This document shows, in pieces, positions 1 to 8,423 of a stretch of DNA of 41,453 nucleotides. Position numbers and translations under genes: made by a program. Numbering within the stretch: position 1 is the first letter of the stretch; each line of letters starts with the position of its first letter. The stretch is taken from the NCBI GenBank assembly GCA_964392965.1, contig CAYMSA010000008.1, forward strand, positions 1 through 41,453, in the 5' to 3' direction. Origin of the DNA: CAYMSA01 sp964392965 (lineage in GTDB: Bacteria; Actinomycetota; Coriobacteriia; Anaerosomatales; Anaerosomataceae). Under the pieces are notes generated by a model. That model saw only the letters and a program-made list of their open reading frames with translations, ran no database searches and was not told the origin of the DNA.

Positions 1-759
1 GCGCTTGCGGCCACGCAGGCGGCGCAGCCGCTGCTCTATCTCGCCGACTGGGCCTGGGCGAACCTCCTCGAGGACATGGGACTTACGCCGACGGTCGTCG
101 CGGGTCACAGTCTCGGCGAACTCGCCGCGCTGGCGTTCGCCGGAGTCTTCTCCGTGGAGGCCGGGCTCGAGCTGGTGTGCGAGCGCGCAGCGCTCATGGC
201 AGAAGCCGTCCACTCGGCGCCTGGCGGGATGGCGGCGGTGCTCGGTCTCGATCGGGCGGCCGTCGTGAGCGCCGTGGCCGACATCGAGGATGCCTGGGTG
301 GCGAACGACAACGCTCCCGGGCAGATCGTCCTCTCGGGTACCACCGGGGGACTCGAGCTGGCCCGCGCGGCGGCGAAGGAGGCCGGCGCGTCGCGGGTTC
401 TTCCGCTCAAGGTCGCCGGACCGTTCCACTCGCCCCTGATGGCCTCGGCGGGTGCCGCATTCGCGGCCGTCCTCCAGAGCGCGGCGTTCTCCGACGCCCG
501 CATGCCCGTGATCCAGAACACCTGTGCCGAGCCGACGACGTCGGCGGCGGAGATCAAGAAGAGACTTGCCGAGCAGATCGTGTCGCCCGTCGGGTGGACT
601 GCGACGATGGAGGCCATGGTGCGGATGGGAATCGACGTCGCTGTGGAGGTCGGGCCGGGCGCGATCCTCACCGGCCTTGCTCGCAAGGTACCGGGGATCT
701 CGGCGATCGCCGTGGAGTCCGCTGGAATCGAGGGCGTGCTGGAGGTGGTAGGCGCATGA
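1..759 (+). CDS. fabD: Malonyl-CoA:ACP transacylase, 5' truncated by window edge
   Basis: This cytosolic enzyme loads malonyl groups from malonyl-CoA onto acyl carrier protein for type II fatty acid synthesis. The reading frame is open from base 1, so the start lies before the window. The visible 252 residues contain the nucleophile elbow GHSLGE (Ser37 of the fragment) and the catalytic histidine in GPFHSPLM (His143 of the fragment). The family is usually about 310 residues, so roughly 55-60 N-terminal residues are missing. The stop codon overlaps the fabG start (ATGA at 756-759), which implies translational coupling within a fab operon. Identity rests on the motifs and on the fabG-acpP-fabF neighbours. 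A polyketide acyltransferase domain would share the motifs, but no other polyketide synthase modules are present. Confidence 0.95.
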   Translation, partial: ALAATQAAQPLLYLADWAWANLLEDMGLTPTVVAGHSLGELAALAFAGVFSVEAGLELVCERAALMAEAVHSAPGGMAAVLGLDRAAVVSAVADIEDAWVANDNAPGQIVLSGTTGGLELARAAAKEAGASRVLPLKVAGPFHSPLMASAGAAFAAVLQSAAFSDARMPVIQNTCAEPTTSAAEIKKRLAEQIVSPVGWTATMEAMVRMGIDVAVEVGPGAILTGLARKVPGISAIAVESAGIEGVLEVVGA

Positions 760-1505
760 AACGCTTCGAGAACAAGGTCGCGATCGTCACCGGTGCGTCG
801 CGCGGAATCGGCGCCGCGATCGCGATGCGGCTCGCGGCCGAGGGCGCCGCTGTCGTGGTGAACTACGCGGGGCGTGAAGACGCCGCCGCAGAGGTGGTCA
901 CCACCATCGAGGCCGCAGGTGGCCGGGCCGTGGCACTCAAGGCGGACGTGACCGATTCGGCGGCATGCCTCGAGCTTGTAGACGCCACGATCGGAAAGTT
1001 CGGCGCGCTCGACGTACTCGTGAACAACGCGGGCATCAACCGTGACGGGCTCCTCGTCCGCATGACGGACTCCGAGTGGCAGAGCGTCATCGATACGGAC
1101 CTCTCTGGCGCTTTCTATATGACCCGGGCCGCCACGCGACGGATGCTGAAGGCCCGCTCGGGTTCGATCGTGAACATCTCGTCGGTCGTGGGTATCACCG
1201 GCAACGCCGGGCAGACCAACTACGCGGCGGCCAAAGCCGGGCTCATCGGCATGACGAAAGCGGTCGCGCGCGAGCTCGCCATCCGCAGCATCCGCGTGAA
1301 CGCCGTGGCACCCGGCTTCATCGAGACCGACATGACGGGTGTGCTGCCCGAGTCGGCCCGGGAGGCCGCCCTGCAGTCGATCGCCATGGGGCGTTTCGGC
1401 GTGGGGGAGGACATCGCCGCTGCGGTCGCGTTTCTCGCCTCAGACGAGGCATCGTACATCACCGGTCAGGTACTCGCCGTCGATGGCGGTATGACCTTCG
1501 CGTAG
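756..1505 (+). CDS. fabG: 3-oxoacyl-ACP reductase
   Basis: This is an NADPH-dependent short-chain dehydrogenase that reduces 3-ketoacyl-ACP in fatty acid elongation. The 249-residue product has the N-terminal Rossmann motif TGASRGIGAA, the NNAG structural motif, and the catalytic Ser143-Tyr156-Lys160 set (Tyr and Lys within NYAAAKAG). The ending, ITGQVLAVDGGM, is typical of FabG. The ATG overlaps the fabD stop by the ATGA arrangement, which fixes the start. Length and motifs match FabG rather than the many catabolic short-chain dehydrogenases, and the position between fabD and acpP makes the assignment firm. Confidence 0.96.
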   Translation: MKRFENKVAIVTGASRGIGAAIAMRLAAEGAAVVVNYAGREDAAAEVVTTIEAAGGRAVALKADVTDSAACLELVDATIGKFGALDVLVNNAGINRDGLLVRMTDSEWQSVIDTDLSGAFYMTRAATRRMLKARSGSIVNISSVVGITGNAGQTNYAAAKAGLIGMTKAVARELAIRSIRVNAVAPGFIETDMTGVLPESAREAALQSIAMGRFGVGEDIAAAVAFLASDEASYITGQVLAVDGGMTFA

Positions 1506-1540
1506 CGATACACGGCTCACACAGGAAGGAGGTGTATCGC

Positions 1541-1783
1541 ATGGAGCAGGAAGAGATCCTTACCAAGGTGACCGAGGTGATCATCGATCAGCTGTCGGTC
1601 GATGAGGACGTGGTCACGCTGGATGCGTCGTTCTTCGACGACCTCGGCGCCGACTCGCTCGACATCGTCGAGCTCGTCATGGCACTTGAGGACACGTTCG
1701 GCATCTCCATCCCCGACGAGGAGGCCGAGTCCATCAAGACCGTCGGCGACGCTGTCTCGTATATCGCCCGGAACATGGAGTAG
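1541..1783 (+). CDS. acpP: Acyl carrier protein
   Basis: This small acidic protein of 80 residues carries growing acyl chains on a 4'-phosphopantetheine arm. The attachment serine is Ser39 in GADSLDIVEL. Helix II (about 38-52) and the acidic surface typical of ACPs are visible. The ATG at 1541 is chosen because a very strong ribosome binding site (AAGGAGGTG at 1526-1534) precedes it and the protein begins at the usual ACP position. It sits between fabG and a FabK-like gene, and a stable hairpin follows it, which may raise acpP dosage over downstream genes. Confidence 0.97.
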   Translation: MEQEEILTKVTEVIIDQLSVDEDVVTLDASFFDDLGADSLDIVELVMALEDTFGISIPDEEAESIKTVGDAVSYIARNME

Positions 1784-1800
1784 CGGTTCCGCGTTGTCAG

Positions 1801-1829
1801 GGGCGACGCCGCAGCTCGCGGCGTCGCCC
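1801..1829 (+). terminator. Strong hairpin between acpP and fabK-like gene (attenuator?)
   Basis: A perfect 12-bp GC-rich stem (1801-1812 pairing with 1818-1829, 5-nt loop) lies 17 bp after the acpP stop. No T-run follows, so it may be a partial terminator or a 3'-end RNA stabiliser rather than a full stop. ACP is normally needed in excess of the other Fab enzymes, which would suit such an element. The function is inferred; the hairpin itself is plain. Confidence 0.55.
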
Positions 1830-1851
1830 GACTCACTGTTGAGAGGTCGTT

Positions 1852-2814
1852 GTGCAGATACCCCCACTCACCATCGGTTCGAGGACCGCCCGGCTGCCCA
1901 TCATCCAGGGCGGCATGGCCGTCCGGATCTCGTTGGCGCCGCTCGCGACCGCCGTCGCGGAGGCAGGCGGCATCGGTGTGATCGCCGGTTCGGGCCTCAC
2001 GCCCGCCGAGCTGGCCGCCGAGGTGCGGAGCGCCCGCTCGGCAACGACGGGCGTCATCGGCGTGAACGTCATGGTCGCCGTGCGGCAGTTCAAGGAGCTC
2101 GTCCAGGCGGCGCTCAAAGAGGGTGCCGATCTCATCATCGCCGGTGCGGGATTCTCCCGCGACGTCTTCACGTGGTGCCGGGAGTCCGGTGCCGAGTGCG
2201 TCCCGGTCGTGGGCTCGGCACGGGTCGCCAAGCTCGCGGAGCGTTTCGGCGCTTCAGCGGTGATCGTCGAAGGTTGCGAGGCGGGTGGGCACCTCGGCAC
2301 CGACAGACCGGTCGAGGAGCTGCTTCCCGAGATCCTCGAGGCGGTGGACATCCCCGTCATCGCAGCGGGAGGCATCGTCGATGGCGCCGACATCAAGCGC
2401 ATGCTCGACCTCGGTGCTGCGGGTGTGCAGATGGGTTCCCGGTTCGTGGCCACGCAGGAGTGTTCGGCCGCAGACGCATTCAAGCAGATGTACGTCCGGG
2501 CGACTCAGGAGGACATCCTGCTGACGACGAGCCCGGTCGGTCTTCCGGGCCGCGCGATCCGCAATCCGTTCACCGAGCGGCTCGCGGCAGGCGACTACCC
2601 GGGAGTGGAGCGTTGCCGCTCGTGTCTCAAGGAGTGCGGCAAGGAGTACTGCATCATGGACGCGCTCGAGCGCGCGCAGGTGGGTGATGTCGAGACGGGG
2701 CTCGTCTTCTCGGGGACGTCCGCCGCCCGCATCCACGATATTCTCCCCGTGCGGGAGTTGATGGAACGGCTTGTCGCCGAGTGGCGCGCCGCGAGTGAAG
2801 GGGTCGATGCATGA
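1852..2814 (+). CDS. fabK: FabK-type enoyl-ACP reductase / nitronate monooxygenase family flavoprotein
   Basis: This is an FMN-dependent TIM-barrel protein of 320 residues, placed where an enoyl-ACP reductase is needed, so its likely job is the last reduction step of the fatty acid cycle. It starts with the family pattern IIQGGMA and carries EGCEAGGHLG, with the active-site histidine at 147, followed by phosphate-binding IAAGGI and GAAGVQMGSRF. The C-terminal part has a cysteine cluster (CRSCLKECGKEYC, about residues 255-267), seen in a subgroup annotated as nitronate monooxygenase. The start is GTG at 1852, after GAGAGG. The stop overlaps fabF (ATGA). The same fold includes 2-nitropropane dioxygenases, so the symbol rests largely on operon context. 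Confidence 0.8.
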   Translation: MQIPPLTIGSRTARLPIIQGGMAVRISLAPLATAVAEAGGIGVIAGSGLTPAELAAEVRSARSATTGVIGVNVMVAVRQFKELVQAALKEGADLIIAGAGFSRDVFTWCRESGAECVPVVGSARVAKLAERFGASAVIVEGCEAGGHLGTDRPVEELLPEILEAVDIPVIAAGGIVDGADIKRMLDLGAAGVQMGSRFVATQECSAADAFKQMYVRATQEDILLTTSPVGLPGRAIRNPFTERLAAGDYPGVERCRSCLKECGKEYCIMDALERAQVGDVETGLVFSGTSAARIHDILPVRELMERLVAEWRAASEGVDA

Positions 2815-4043
2815 GAAGGGTCGTAGTGACGGGACTCGGCGCGGTGTCTCCTCTGGGCATCGGAGTCGAGCGGACGTGGGACGGCATCATCAACGGACGA
2901 AGCGGCGTCGGACCGATCACGGGCTTCGACGTGTCGGCCTACTCGGTGCGCATCGCCGCATGTGTCGATGACTGGGACCCTTCGCCATGGCTCGACAGCA
3001 AGGAGGCCCGTCGGCTCGCGCGCTTCCAGCAGTTCGCCGTCGCCGCTGCTGACATGGCGATGGCGGACTCGGGTCTGGAGGTCTCCGAGGCGGAGGCCGA
3101 CCGCTTCGGCGTGATCGTGGGCTCGGGCATCGGCGGGCTTTCGACGATGGAGGAACAGAAGGAGATCCTCGACACGAAGGGGCCCGGGCGCGTGAGCCCG
3201 TTCCTCGTGCCGATGATGATCGTGGACCTGGCCGCCGGGCACATCTCGATCCGGCACAACGCGCGCGGCATCAACTACGCGACGGTCTCGGCGTGCGCCA
3301 CCGGGAGCCACGCCATCGGGGAGGCGGGCGAGGCGATCAAGCGCGGGGACGCCGATGTCATCATCGCGGGCGGCTTCGACTGCGGCGTGACGCCGCTCGG
3401 CCTCGCCGGGTTCGCCTCGGCGCGTTCGCTCTCCACGCGCAACGACGAGCCGCAGCGGGCGTCGCGGCCTTTCGACATGGACCGCGACGGCTTCGTGATG
3501 GGCGAGGGCGGTGGCATCCTCGTGCTCGAGGAGTACGGGCACGCCCGTGCGCGCGGCGCCCGGATCTATGCCGAGCTCACCGGATACGGTGCCTCGGCCG
3601 ATGCCTACCACGTGACGGCCCCGGCTCCGGACGGCAACGGTGCGCGGCGTGCCATGCAGCAGGCACTCGCGCGCGGACGCGTGGATGGCTCGCTGGTGGG
3701 GTACGTCAACGCTCACGGCACCTCCACCGACCTGGGTGATGTGGCCGAGTCGCAGGCCATCAAGGAGGTCTTCGGCGCGAGCGTGCCGCCGGTCTCCTCC
3801 ACCAAGTCGATGACCGGACACCTGCTCGGTGGCGCGGGCGCCCTCGAAGCGGTGTTCTCGGTACTCGCGCTGCACCAGGGCATCCTCCCGCCGACGATCA
3901 ACTACGAGACGCCTGACCCCCGCTGTGACCTCGACTACGTGCCGAACGAAGCGCGCGAGGTCAAACCGCAGGCTGTCATGAGCAACTCGTTCGGCTTCGG
4001 CGGTCACAACGCGTCGCTCCTCTTCTCGGATGCGGAGCGCTGA
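2811..4043 (+). CDS. fabF: 3-oxoacyl-ACP synthase II
   Basis: This is the condensing enzyme that extends acyl-ACP with malonyl-ACP. The 410-residue product has the full Cys-His-His triad: Cys162 in SACATGSHA, His302 in NAHGTSTDLGD and His337 in MTGHLLGGAGALE. The C-terminal NSFGFGGHN motif is also present. The ATG overlaps the stop of the FabK-like gene. Length and motifs fit FabF (KAS II) better than FabH, which has Cys-His-Asn. It closes the fab block; the next gene, rnc, starts 5 bp downstream. Confidence 0.95.
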   Translation: MRRVVVTGLGAVSPLGIGVERTWDGIINGRSGVGPITGFDVSAYSVRIAACVDDWDPSPWLDSKEARRLARFQQFAVAAADMAMADSGLEVSEAEADRFGVIVGSGIGGLSTMEEQKEILDTKGPGRVSPFLVPMMIVDLAAGHISIRHNARGINYATVSACATGSHAIGEAGEAIKRGDADVIIAGGFDCGVTPLGLAGFASARSLSTRNDEPQRASRPFDMDRDGFVMGEGGGILVLEEYGHARARGARIYAELTGYGASADAYHVTAPAPDGNGARRAMQQALARGRVDGSLVGYVNAHGTSTDLGDVAESQAIKEVFGASVPPVSSTKSMTGHLLGGAGALEAVFSVLALHQGILPPTINYETPDPRCDLDYVPNEAREVKPQAVMSNSFGFGGHNASLLFSDAER

Positions 4044-4048
4044 GTGCC

Positions 4049-4777
4049 GTGACCGCACCGGCCGCGGACAGGAGGAGGGCGCGCGGCGATGACTCGCGTC
4101 TCGCGGCGGCCGAGGCCATCGTCGGGCACGCGTTCGCCGACCGGACGCTCCTTTCCGCCGCCCTGACGCACCCTTCGTGGGCGGCGGAGCACCCCGGAGC
4201 ACCCTCGTACGACCGTCTGGAGTTCCTCGGTGACGCCGTCTTAGGCTTCATCGTGTCCGACGACCTCTTCCGGGCTCTCCCCGACGCTCCTGAAGGAGAG
4301 CTCACGGTTCGCAAGCACCACGTGGTCTCCGGCGCCTCGCTCGCCTCGGTCGCGGCCGAGCTCGGCGTGAGCGAGCTGCTCCTCCTCGGCAGGGGCGCGC
4401 ACGCGGCGGGCGAGCGGGAGCGCGCCTCGGTTCTCGAGAATGTCGTCGAGGCGCTCATCGGCGCGCTCTACCTGGACGCCGGGTTGCCTGCAGCTACCGC
4501 GTTCGTGCAGCGAATCCTCGCGGAGCGCATCACCGGGCCTCTCGGCCCTCCTGTCGATCCGAAGTCCGCACTCCAGCAGCTCACCCAGGCCGACTCGGGC
4601 ACGCTGCCCGAGTACCGTATCACCGCTACCGAGGGCCCACCGCACGACCGCGTCTTCCGGGCCGAGGTGACGCTCGACGGCACGGTCCTCGGTACCGGTG
4701 AGGGTCAGTCGAAACAGGCCGCCGAGAAGGCCGCCGCAGCAGCGGCGCTCGGGAAGCTCGAACGCCCGCGCGGCTGA
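4049..4777 (+). CDS. rnc: Ribonuclease III
   Basis: This double-strand-specific endoribonuclease processes rRNA precursors and structured mRNAs. The 242 residues contain an N-terminal RNase III domain with the signature DRLEFLGDAVLGF, a second metal-site segment ENVVEALIGALYLDAG, and a C-terminal double-stranded RNA-binding domain (about 165-238) ending in the usual KQAAEKAAAAAAL helix. The GTG start at 4049 is 5 bp after fabF. The position matching the E. coli Asp114 metal ligand reads Asn here. That substitution occurs in other RNase IIIs as far as I recall, so it need not mean loss of activity. The gene sits between the fab operon and smc, a common bacterial order. Confidence 0.95.
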   Translation: MTAPAADRRRARGDDSRLAAAEAIVGHAFADRTLLSAALTHPSWAAEHPGAPSYDRLEFLGDAVLGFIVSDDLFRALPDAPEGELTVRKHHVVSGASLASVAAELGVSELLLLGRGAHAAGERERASVLENVVEALIGALYLDAGLPAATAFVQRILAERITGPLGPPVDPKSALQQLTQADSGTLPEYRITATEGPPHDRVFRAEVTLDGTVLGTGEGQSKQAAEKAAAAAALGKLERPRG

Positions 4778-4817
4778 GTGCAGGACCGCCCGCGGGAGCC
4801 GTCTTCCGGCCCCGCTG

Positions 4818-4826
4818 TGATAGGAT
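4818..4826 (+). promoter_or_regulatory. Candidate extended -10 promoter for smc
   Basis: TGATAGGAT in the 112-bp rnc-smc gap has the extended -10 TGn followed by TAGGAT. The same TAGGAT hexamer occurs in the better-formed promoter at 12974-13002. No good -35 box is seen 17 bp upstream. It would put transcription start near 4833, well before the GTG of smc at 4890. Confidence 0.35.
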
Positions 4827-4889
4827 ACGAACGGCCCGGGGAGTGCCCGGAGCCGTCCCGCCCGCCATGCGTTCAGAACGGGTCGTCGC

Positions 4890-7800
4890 GTGCATCTGAG
4901 GTCACTCACCCTGAAAGGCTTCAAGTCGTTCGCCGATCGGAGCCGGCTCGAATTCGAGCCCGGCGTGACCGTCATCGTCGGCCCCAACGGCAGCGGCAAG
5001 TCCAACATCTCGGACGCCGTGCTCTGGGTGCTCGGCGAGCAGTCGGCCAAGACGTTGCGCGGCAACTCCATGGAGGACGTCGTGTTCGCCGGCTCTTCGG
5101 CGCGACAGCCTGTGGGCATCGCCGAGGTCGACCTCGTGCTCGACAACAACGACGGCACGCTCCCGCTCGAGTTCTCCGAGGTCACGATCACCCGCCGGAT
5201 GTTCCGGAACGGGGAGTCCGAGTACCTCGTCAACCAGTCTCCGTGCCGCCTCCTCGACATCCGTGAGCTGTTGCACGACACCGGCCTCGGCCGTGACACC
5301 CACTCGATCATCAGTCAGGGCAGACTCGACGAGGTCCTCAACTCGCGTCCCGAAGAACGCCGCGCCCTCATCGAGGAGGCGGCTGGTGTCCTCAAGCACA
5401 AGCGCCGTCGTGACCGCGCCGTGCGCAAGCTCGCCTCGATGGACATCCATGTCGATCGCGTGCAGGACGTGCTCACCGAGATCGACCGCCAGCTTAAGCC
5501 GCTCAAGCGCCAGGCCGACCGCGCGGCGGAGTATCAGCAGCTCGATGCCGAGCTTCGCGATCTGGAGGTCGCCCTCGCCGTGAGCGACGTGCGGCTCCTC
5601 CAGGAGGAGTGGGAGTCGCTCGAGAAACGCACCCGGGAGCAGGACGCCGAAGTCGAACTCGCGCGCTATCGCCTCGCCGAACGGGAACGGGAGCTCGCGA
5701 CGTTCCAGTCGCTTCTCGAGGAGAAGGGGCTCTTCGTCGGCGATCTCTCCGAGCAGCGCCGTCGCTTGCAGTCCGTGCTCGAGCGTACGAACTCGGGGCT
5801 GCTGCTGCTCGAAGAGAAGGGCAAGAACCTCATCGAGCGCCTGTCGGAGCTGCGCCAGAAGATCCACCAGAGCGAGGCGCGCCGCGAGACCCGCGCGCGG
5901 GAGCTCCAGGAGATCGGTGCCGAGCGCGCCACGACCGACGGTCGTATCCAGGCCCTCTACACGCAGCTCTCGGAGCTCCGCCGTGAGTCCGAGACTGCGC
6001 GCAAGGAGCGGCTTGCGGCCGATGAGGCCCTCTCGACCGTTATGGCTGATGCGCGCCGGACCCGCAAGGAGCTTGACGACGCGCGCTCGGACCACGCGAC
6101 GATCGGGCAGAGTATGGCCGGGCTCGTGCTTGAGACCGAGATCCTCTCCGAGCGGGCGAAGGCCATCCGTGACTCGCGGGCCGCGCTCATGCAGACCCTC
6201 TCAAGCAGGCGCAACCGCCTTGAGGAGCTGGGCGCCCGGGTCGCGCGCACGCGCAAGGAGGCGGCGCTCGCCGCCTCGGACGTGGACAAGCACGTGCGTC
6301 TCACCGAGACGCGCCGTACGGCACTCGAGCGGCTGCGCACCGAGGTGGGCGAGGTGCGGGCCGAGATCCGCGGCCTGCGCGAGGTCGACCGAGCGTTCGA
6401 GTCCGCCTCGCCGGCACTCGCACTGCTCCTCGCGCGCGAGCAGCAGCTTCCGGACGTCCTCGGCCCGGTGACCGACCACATCTCCGTCGCCCGCGAGTAC
6501 GAGCGCGTCGTCGAGCGGGTGCTGGGCGCCGACGTCTTCTGCGTCGTGCTGCGCGAGGGGGCCGCCATCGCGGCCACGGTCGCCGTGCTCGAGCAGGGAG
6601 GTGCTGCCGACTTCTCGCTCGTTCCCGTCGATGTGCGCGACCTGCCAGCGCTCCCCGCCGAAGGTCCGGGCGTGCGATTGCTCGACGTCATCGAGTGCGA
6701 GCATGAGCTCCGCCCGGCGCTCGCAGCACTCATCGGCGACGTCCGTGTGGTGGACACCCTCGAGGAAGCGCTCGTCCCGTGCGCCCCATGGCGCCTCGTC
6801 ACGCCCGACGGCCACATGGTGTGGCCGAGCGGCCGCGTCCGCGTAGGACCGGACCTCGGTGAGGACTCGGGCGTCATCGCCCGCAAGCGCGCCCTGGGCG
6901 AGCTCACGGACCGCCTCTCGGCGCTTGAGGCGACCGAGGGAGAAGCAGAAGCCGCGCTCGTGACGGCCGCCGAGGCGCTCTCGAGCGCCCAACAGGAGGC
7001 GCTCGAGCTCAGTCAGCGACTCGCCGGTCTGGTGGGCGAGGAATCGTCGCTACGCGAGGACATCGGCCGCATCGAGCAGATGGTCACGGACTCGGACACC
7101 GAGGCCGCGGGCGTGGACATCCGGTTGCGCCAGGTGGACGAGAAGCTAGCGAAGGACCGCCCGCAGCAGCGGGTGCTCGCGGAGCGCATCGAGGGGTGCC
7201 AGCTGCGTGTCGAGGAGCTCGAGGAGGCGACCGTCACCCGGCGCGAGGAGCGCGATGCGCGCTTCCGCGAGGAGTCCGAGGTCGCCAGCCGGCTCGCGCG
7301 TTGCCAGGTCGACATCGCGGCGGTCTCCGAGCGCGAGGTACACCTGAAGCGGCGTCACGCGGCGCTCACCGCCGAACTGAAAGAGCTCGAGACGACCGCC
7401 GAGCAGTCGACGATGGCGGCAGAGGCGCTCGAGAGTCTTCGTGAGCGCGTGCAGCCGCTGCACGACATCTACCACGAACTCCTCGAGCGGTCCGAGCACT
7501 GGGCCGAGAAGCTCCGGGACCGCGCGCGCTTCGAGCAGGCGGACTCCGAGTCGCTCCGGCAGACCATCCACACCGCCCAGGACGCCGTGCGTACCGCGCA
7601 GGAGGAGGTCGACGCCGCCATCGACGCCATGGGCTCGGTGCGTGTCGAGCGAGCGGCCCTCGAGGTGCAGGTGACCTCGGCGGTGAGGCGCATCGTCGAG
7701 GAGCTCGGCATGCCGCTCGAGCGGGCGCTTGAGCTGCCGGCGGTGGAGGATCGCACGAACGCGCTCGACCGGGCTCACGCGCTCCGCAAGCGCATCGCCG

Positions 7801-8423
7801 CACTCGGCCCGGTGAACGCCGTCGCCGTCGACGAGTGTCGCGGTCTCCAGGAGCGCCGCGACTTCACGCAGACGCAGCTCGACGATCTCGTGGCGAGCCG
7901 AAAGGCCCTGCAGAAGGTCATCTCGGCCATCGACCGCAAGGTGAGAGACCGGTTCCTCGATACGTTCGAGACCGTCGATCACCACTTCCAGGACATCTTC
8001 GCGGTGCTCTTCCCCGGAGGGCACGCGTCGCTTACGCTCACCGATCCCGATGATCCGGACATCACGGGTATCGAGGTCGTCGCGCAGCCGCGCGGCAAGC
8101 GTCTGCAGAAGATGACGCTCCTCTCGGGCGGCGAGAAGTCACTCACGGCTCTCGCGTTGCTCTTCGCGGTCTACCGCACCCGCCCGTGCCCGTTCTACAT
8201 CCTCGACGAGGTCGAAGCGGCGCTCGATGACACGAACCTGCGACGCTTCATCGCCTTCGTGGAGAGCATGCGCACACATACGCAGTTCATCATCGTGACG
8301 CACCAACGCAGGACCATGGAGATCGCCGACGTGCTGTACGGCGTATCCATGCAAGCCGACGGCGTGAGTAAGGTCGTGAGCCAGAAGATCGATCGCGCCC
8401 GCCAGACGGAGGCCGTGGTATGA
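4890..8423 (+). CDS. smc: Chromosome segregation ATPase SMC
   Basis: This is a structural-maintenance-of-chromosomes protein that forms a DNA-organising ring with ScpA and ScpB. The 1177 residues match the bacterial SMC length. Walker A GPNGSGKS is at 31-38. Two long, charged, Arg/Glu-rich coiled coils (about 165-500 and 660-1020) flank a hinge domain (about 505-655). The ABC signature LSGGEKSLTALAL begins at about 1078, and Walker B FYILDEVEAALDD at about 1102. The start is a GTG (4890), because the protein begins immediately with the conserved pattern HLRSLTLKGFKSFAD. The stop overlaps the ftsY start, so the two are probably translated together. Confidence 0.97.
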   Translation: MHLRSLTLKGFKSFADRSRLEFEPGVTVIVGPNGSGKSNISDAVLWVLGEQSAKTLRGNSMEDVVFAGSSARQPVGIAEVDLVLDNNDGTLPLEFSEVTITRRMFRNGESEYLVNQSPCRLLDIRELLHDTGLGRDTHSIISQGRLDEVLNSRPEERRALIEEAAGVLKHKRRRDRAVRKLASMDIHVDRVQDVLTEIDRQLKPLKRQADRAAEYQQLDAELRDLEVALAVSDVRLLQEEWESLEKRTREQDAEVELARYRLAERERELATFQSLLEEKGLFVGDLSEQRRRLQSVLERTNSGLLLLEEKGKNLIERLSELRQKIHQSEARRETRARELQEIGAERATTDGRIQALYTQLSELRRESETARKERLAADEALSTVMADARRTRKELDDARSDHATIGQSMAGLVLETEILSERAKAIRDSRAALMQTLSSRRNRLEELGARVARTRKEAALAASDVDKHVRLTETRRTALERLRTEVGEVRAEIRGLREVDRAFESASPALALLLAREQQLPDVLGPVTDHISVAREYERVVERVLGADVFCVVLREGAAIAATVAVLEQGGAADFSLVPVDVRDLPALPAEGPGVRLLDVIECEHELRPALAALIGDVRVVDTLEEALVPCAPWRLVTPDGHMVWPSGRVRVGPDLGEDSGVIARKRALGELTDRLSALEATEGEAEAALVTAAEALSSAQQEALELSQRLAGLVGEESSLREDIGRIEQMVTDSDTEAAGVDIRLRQVDEKLAKDRPQQRVLAERIEGCQLRVEELEEATVTRREERDARFREESEVASRLARCQVDIAAVSEREVHLKRRHAALTAELKELETTAEQSTMAAEALESLRERVQPLHDIYHELLERSEHWAEKLRDRARFEQADSESLRQTIHTAQDAVRTAQEEVDAAIDAMGSVRVERAALEVQVTSAVRRIVEELGMPLERALELPAVEDRTNALDRAHALRKRIAALGPVNAVAVDECRGLQERRDFTQTQLDDLVASRKALQKVISAIDRKVRDRFLDTFETVDHHFQDIFAVLFPGGHASLTLTDPDDPDITGIEVVAQPRGKRLQKMTLLSGGEKSLTALALLFAVYRTRPCPFYILDEVEAALDDTNLRRFIAFVESMRTHTQFIIVTHQRRTMEIADVLYGVSMQADGVSKVVSQKIDRARQTEAVV

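Noticed and set aside
4902..6095. Minus-strand open frame opposite smc, and a similar one at 2595-4202
   Set aside because: Both are shadows of well-formed plus-strand genes without ribosome sites or family motifs.
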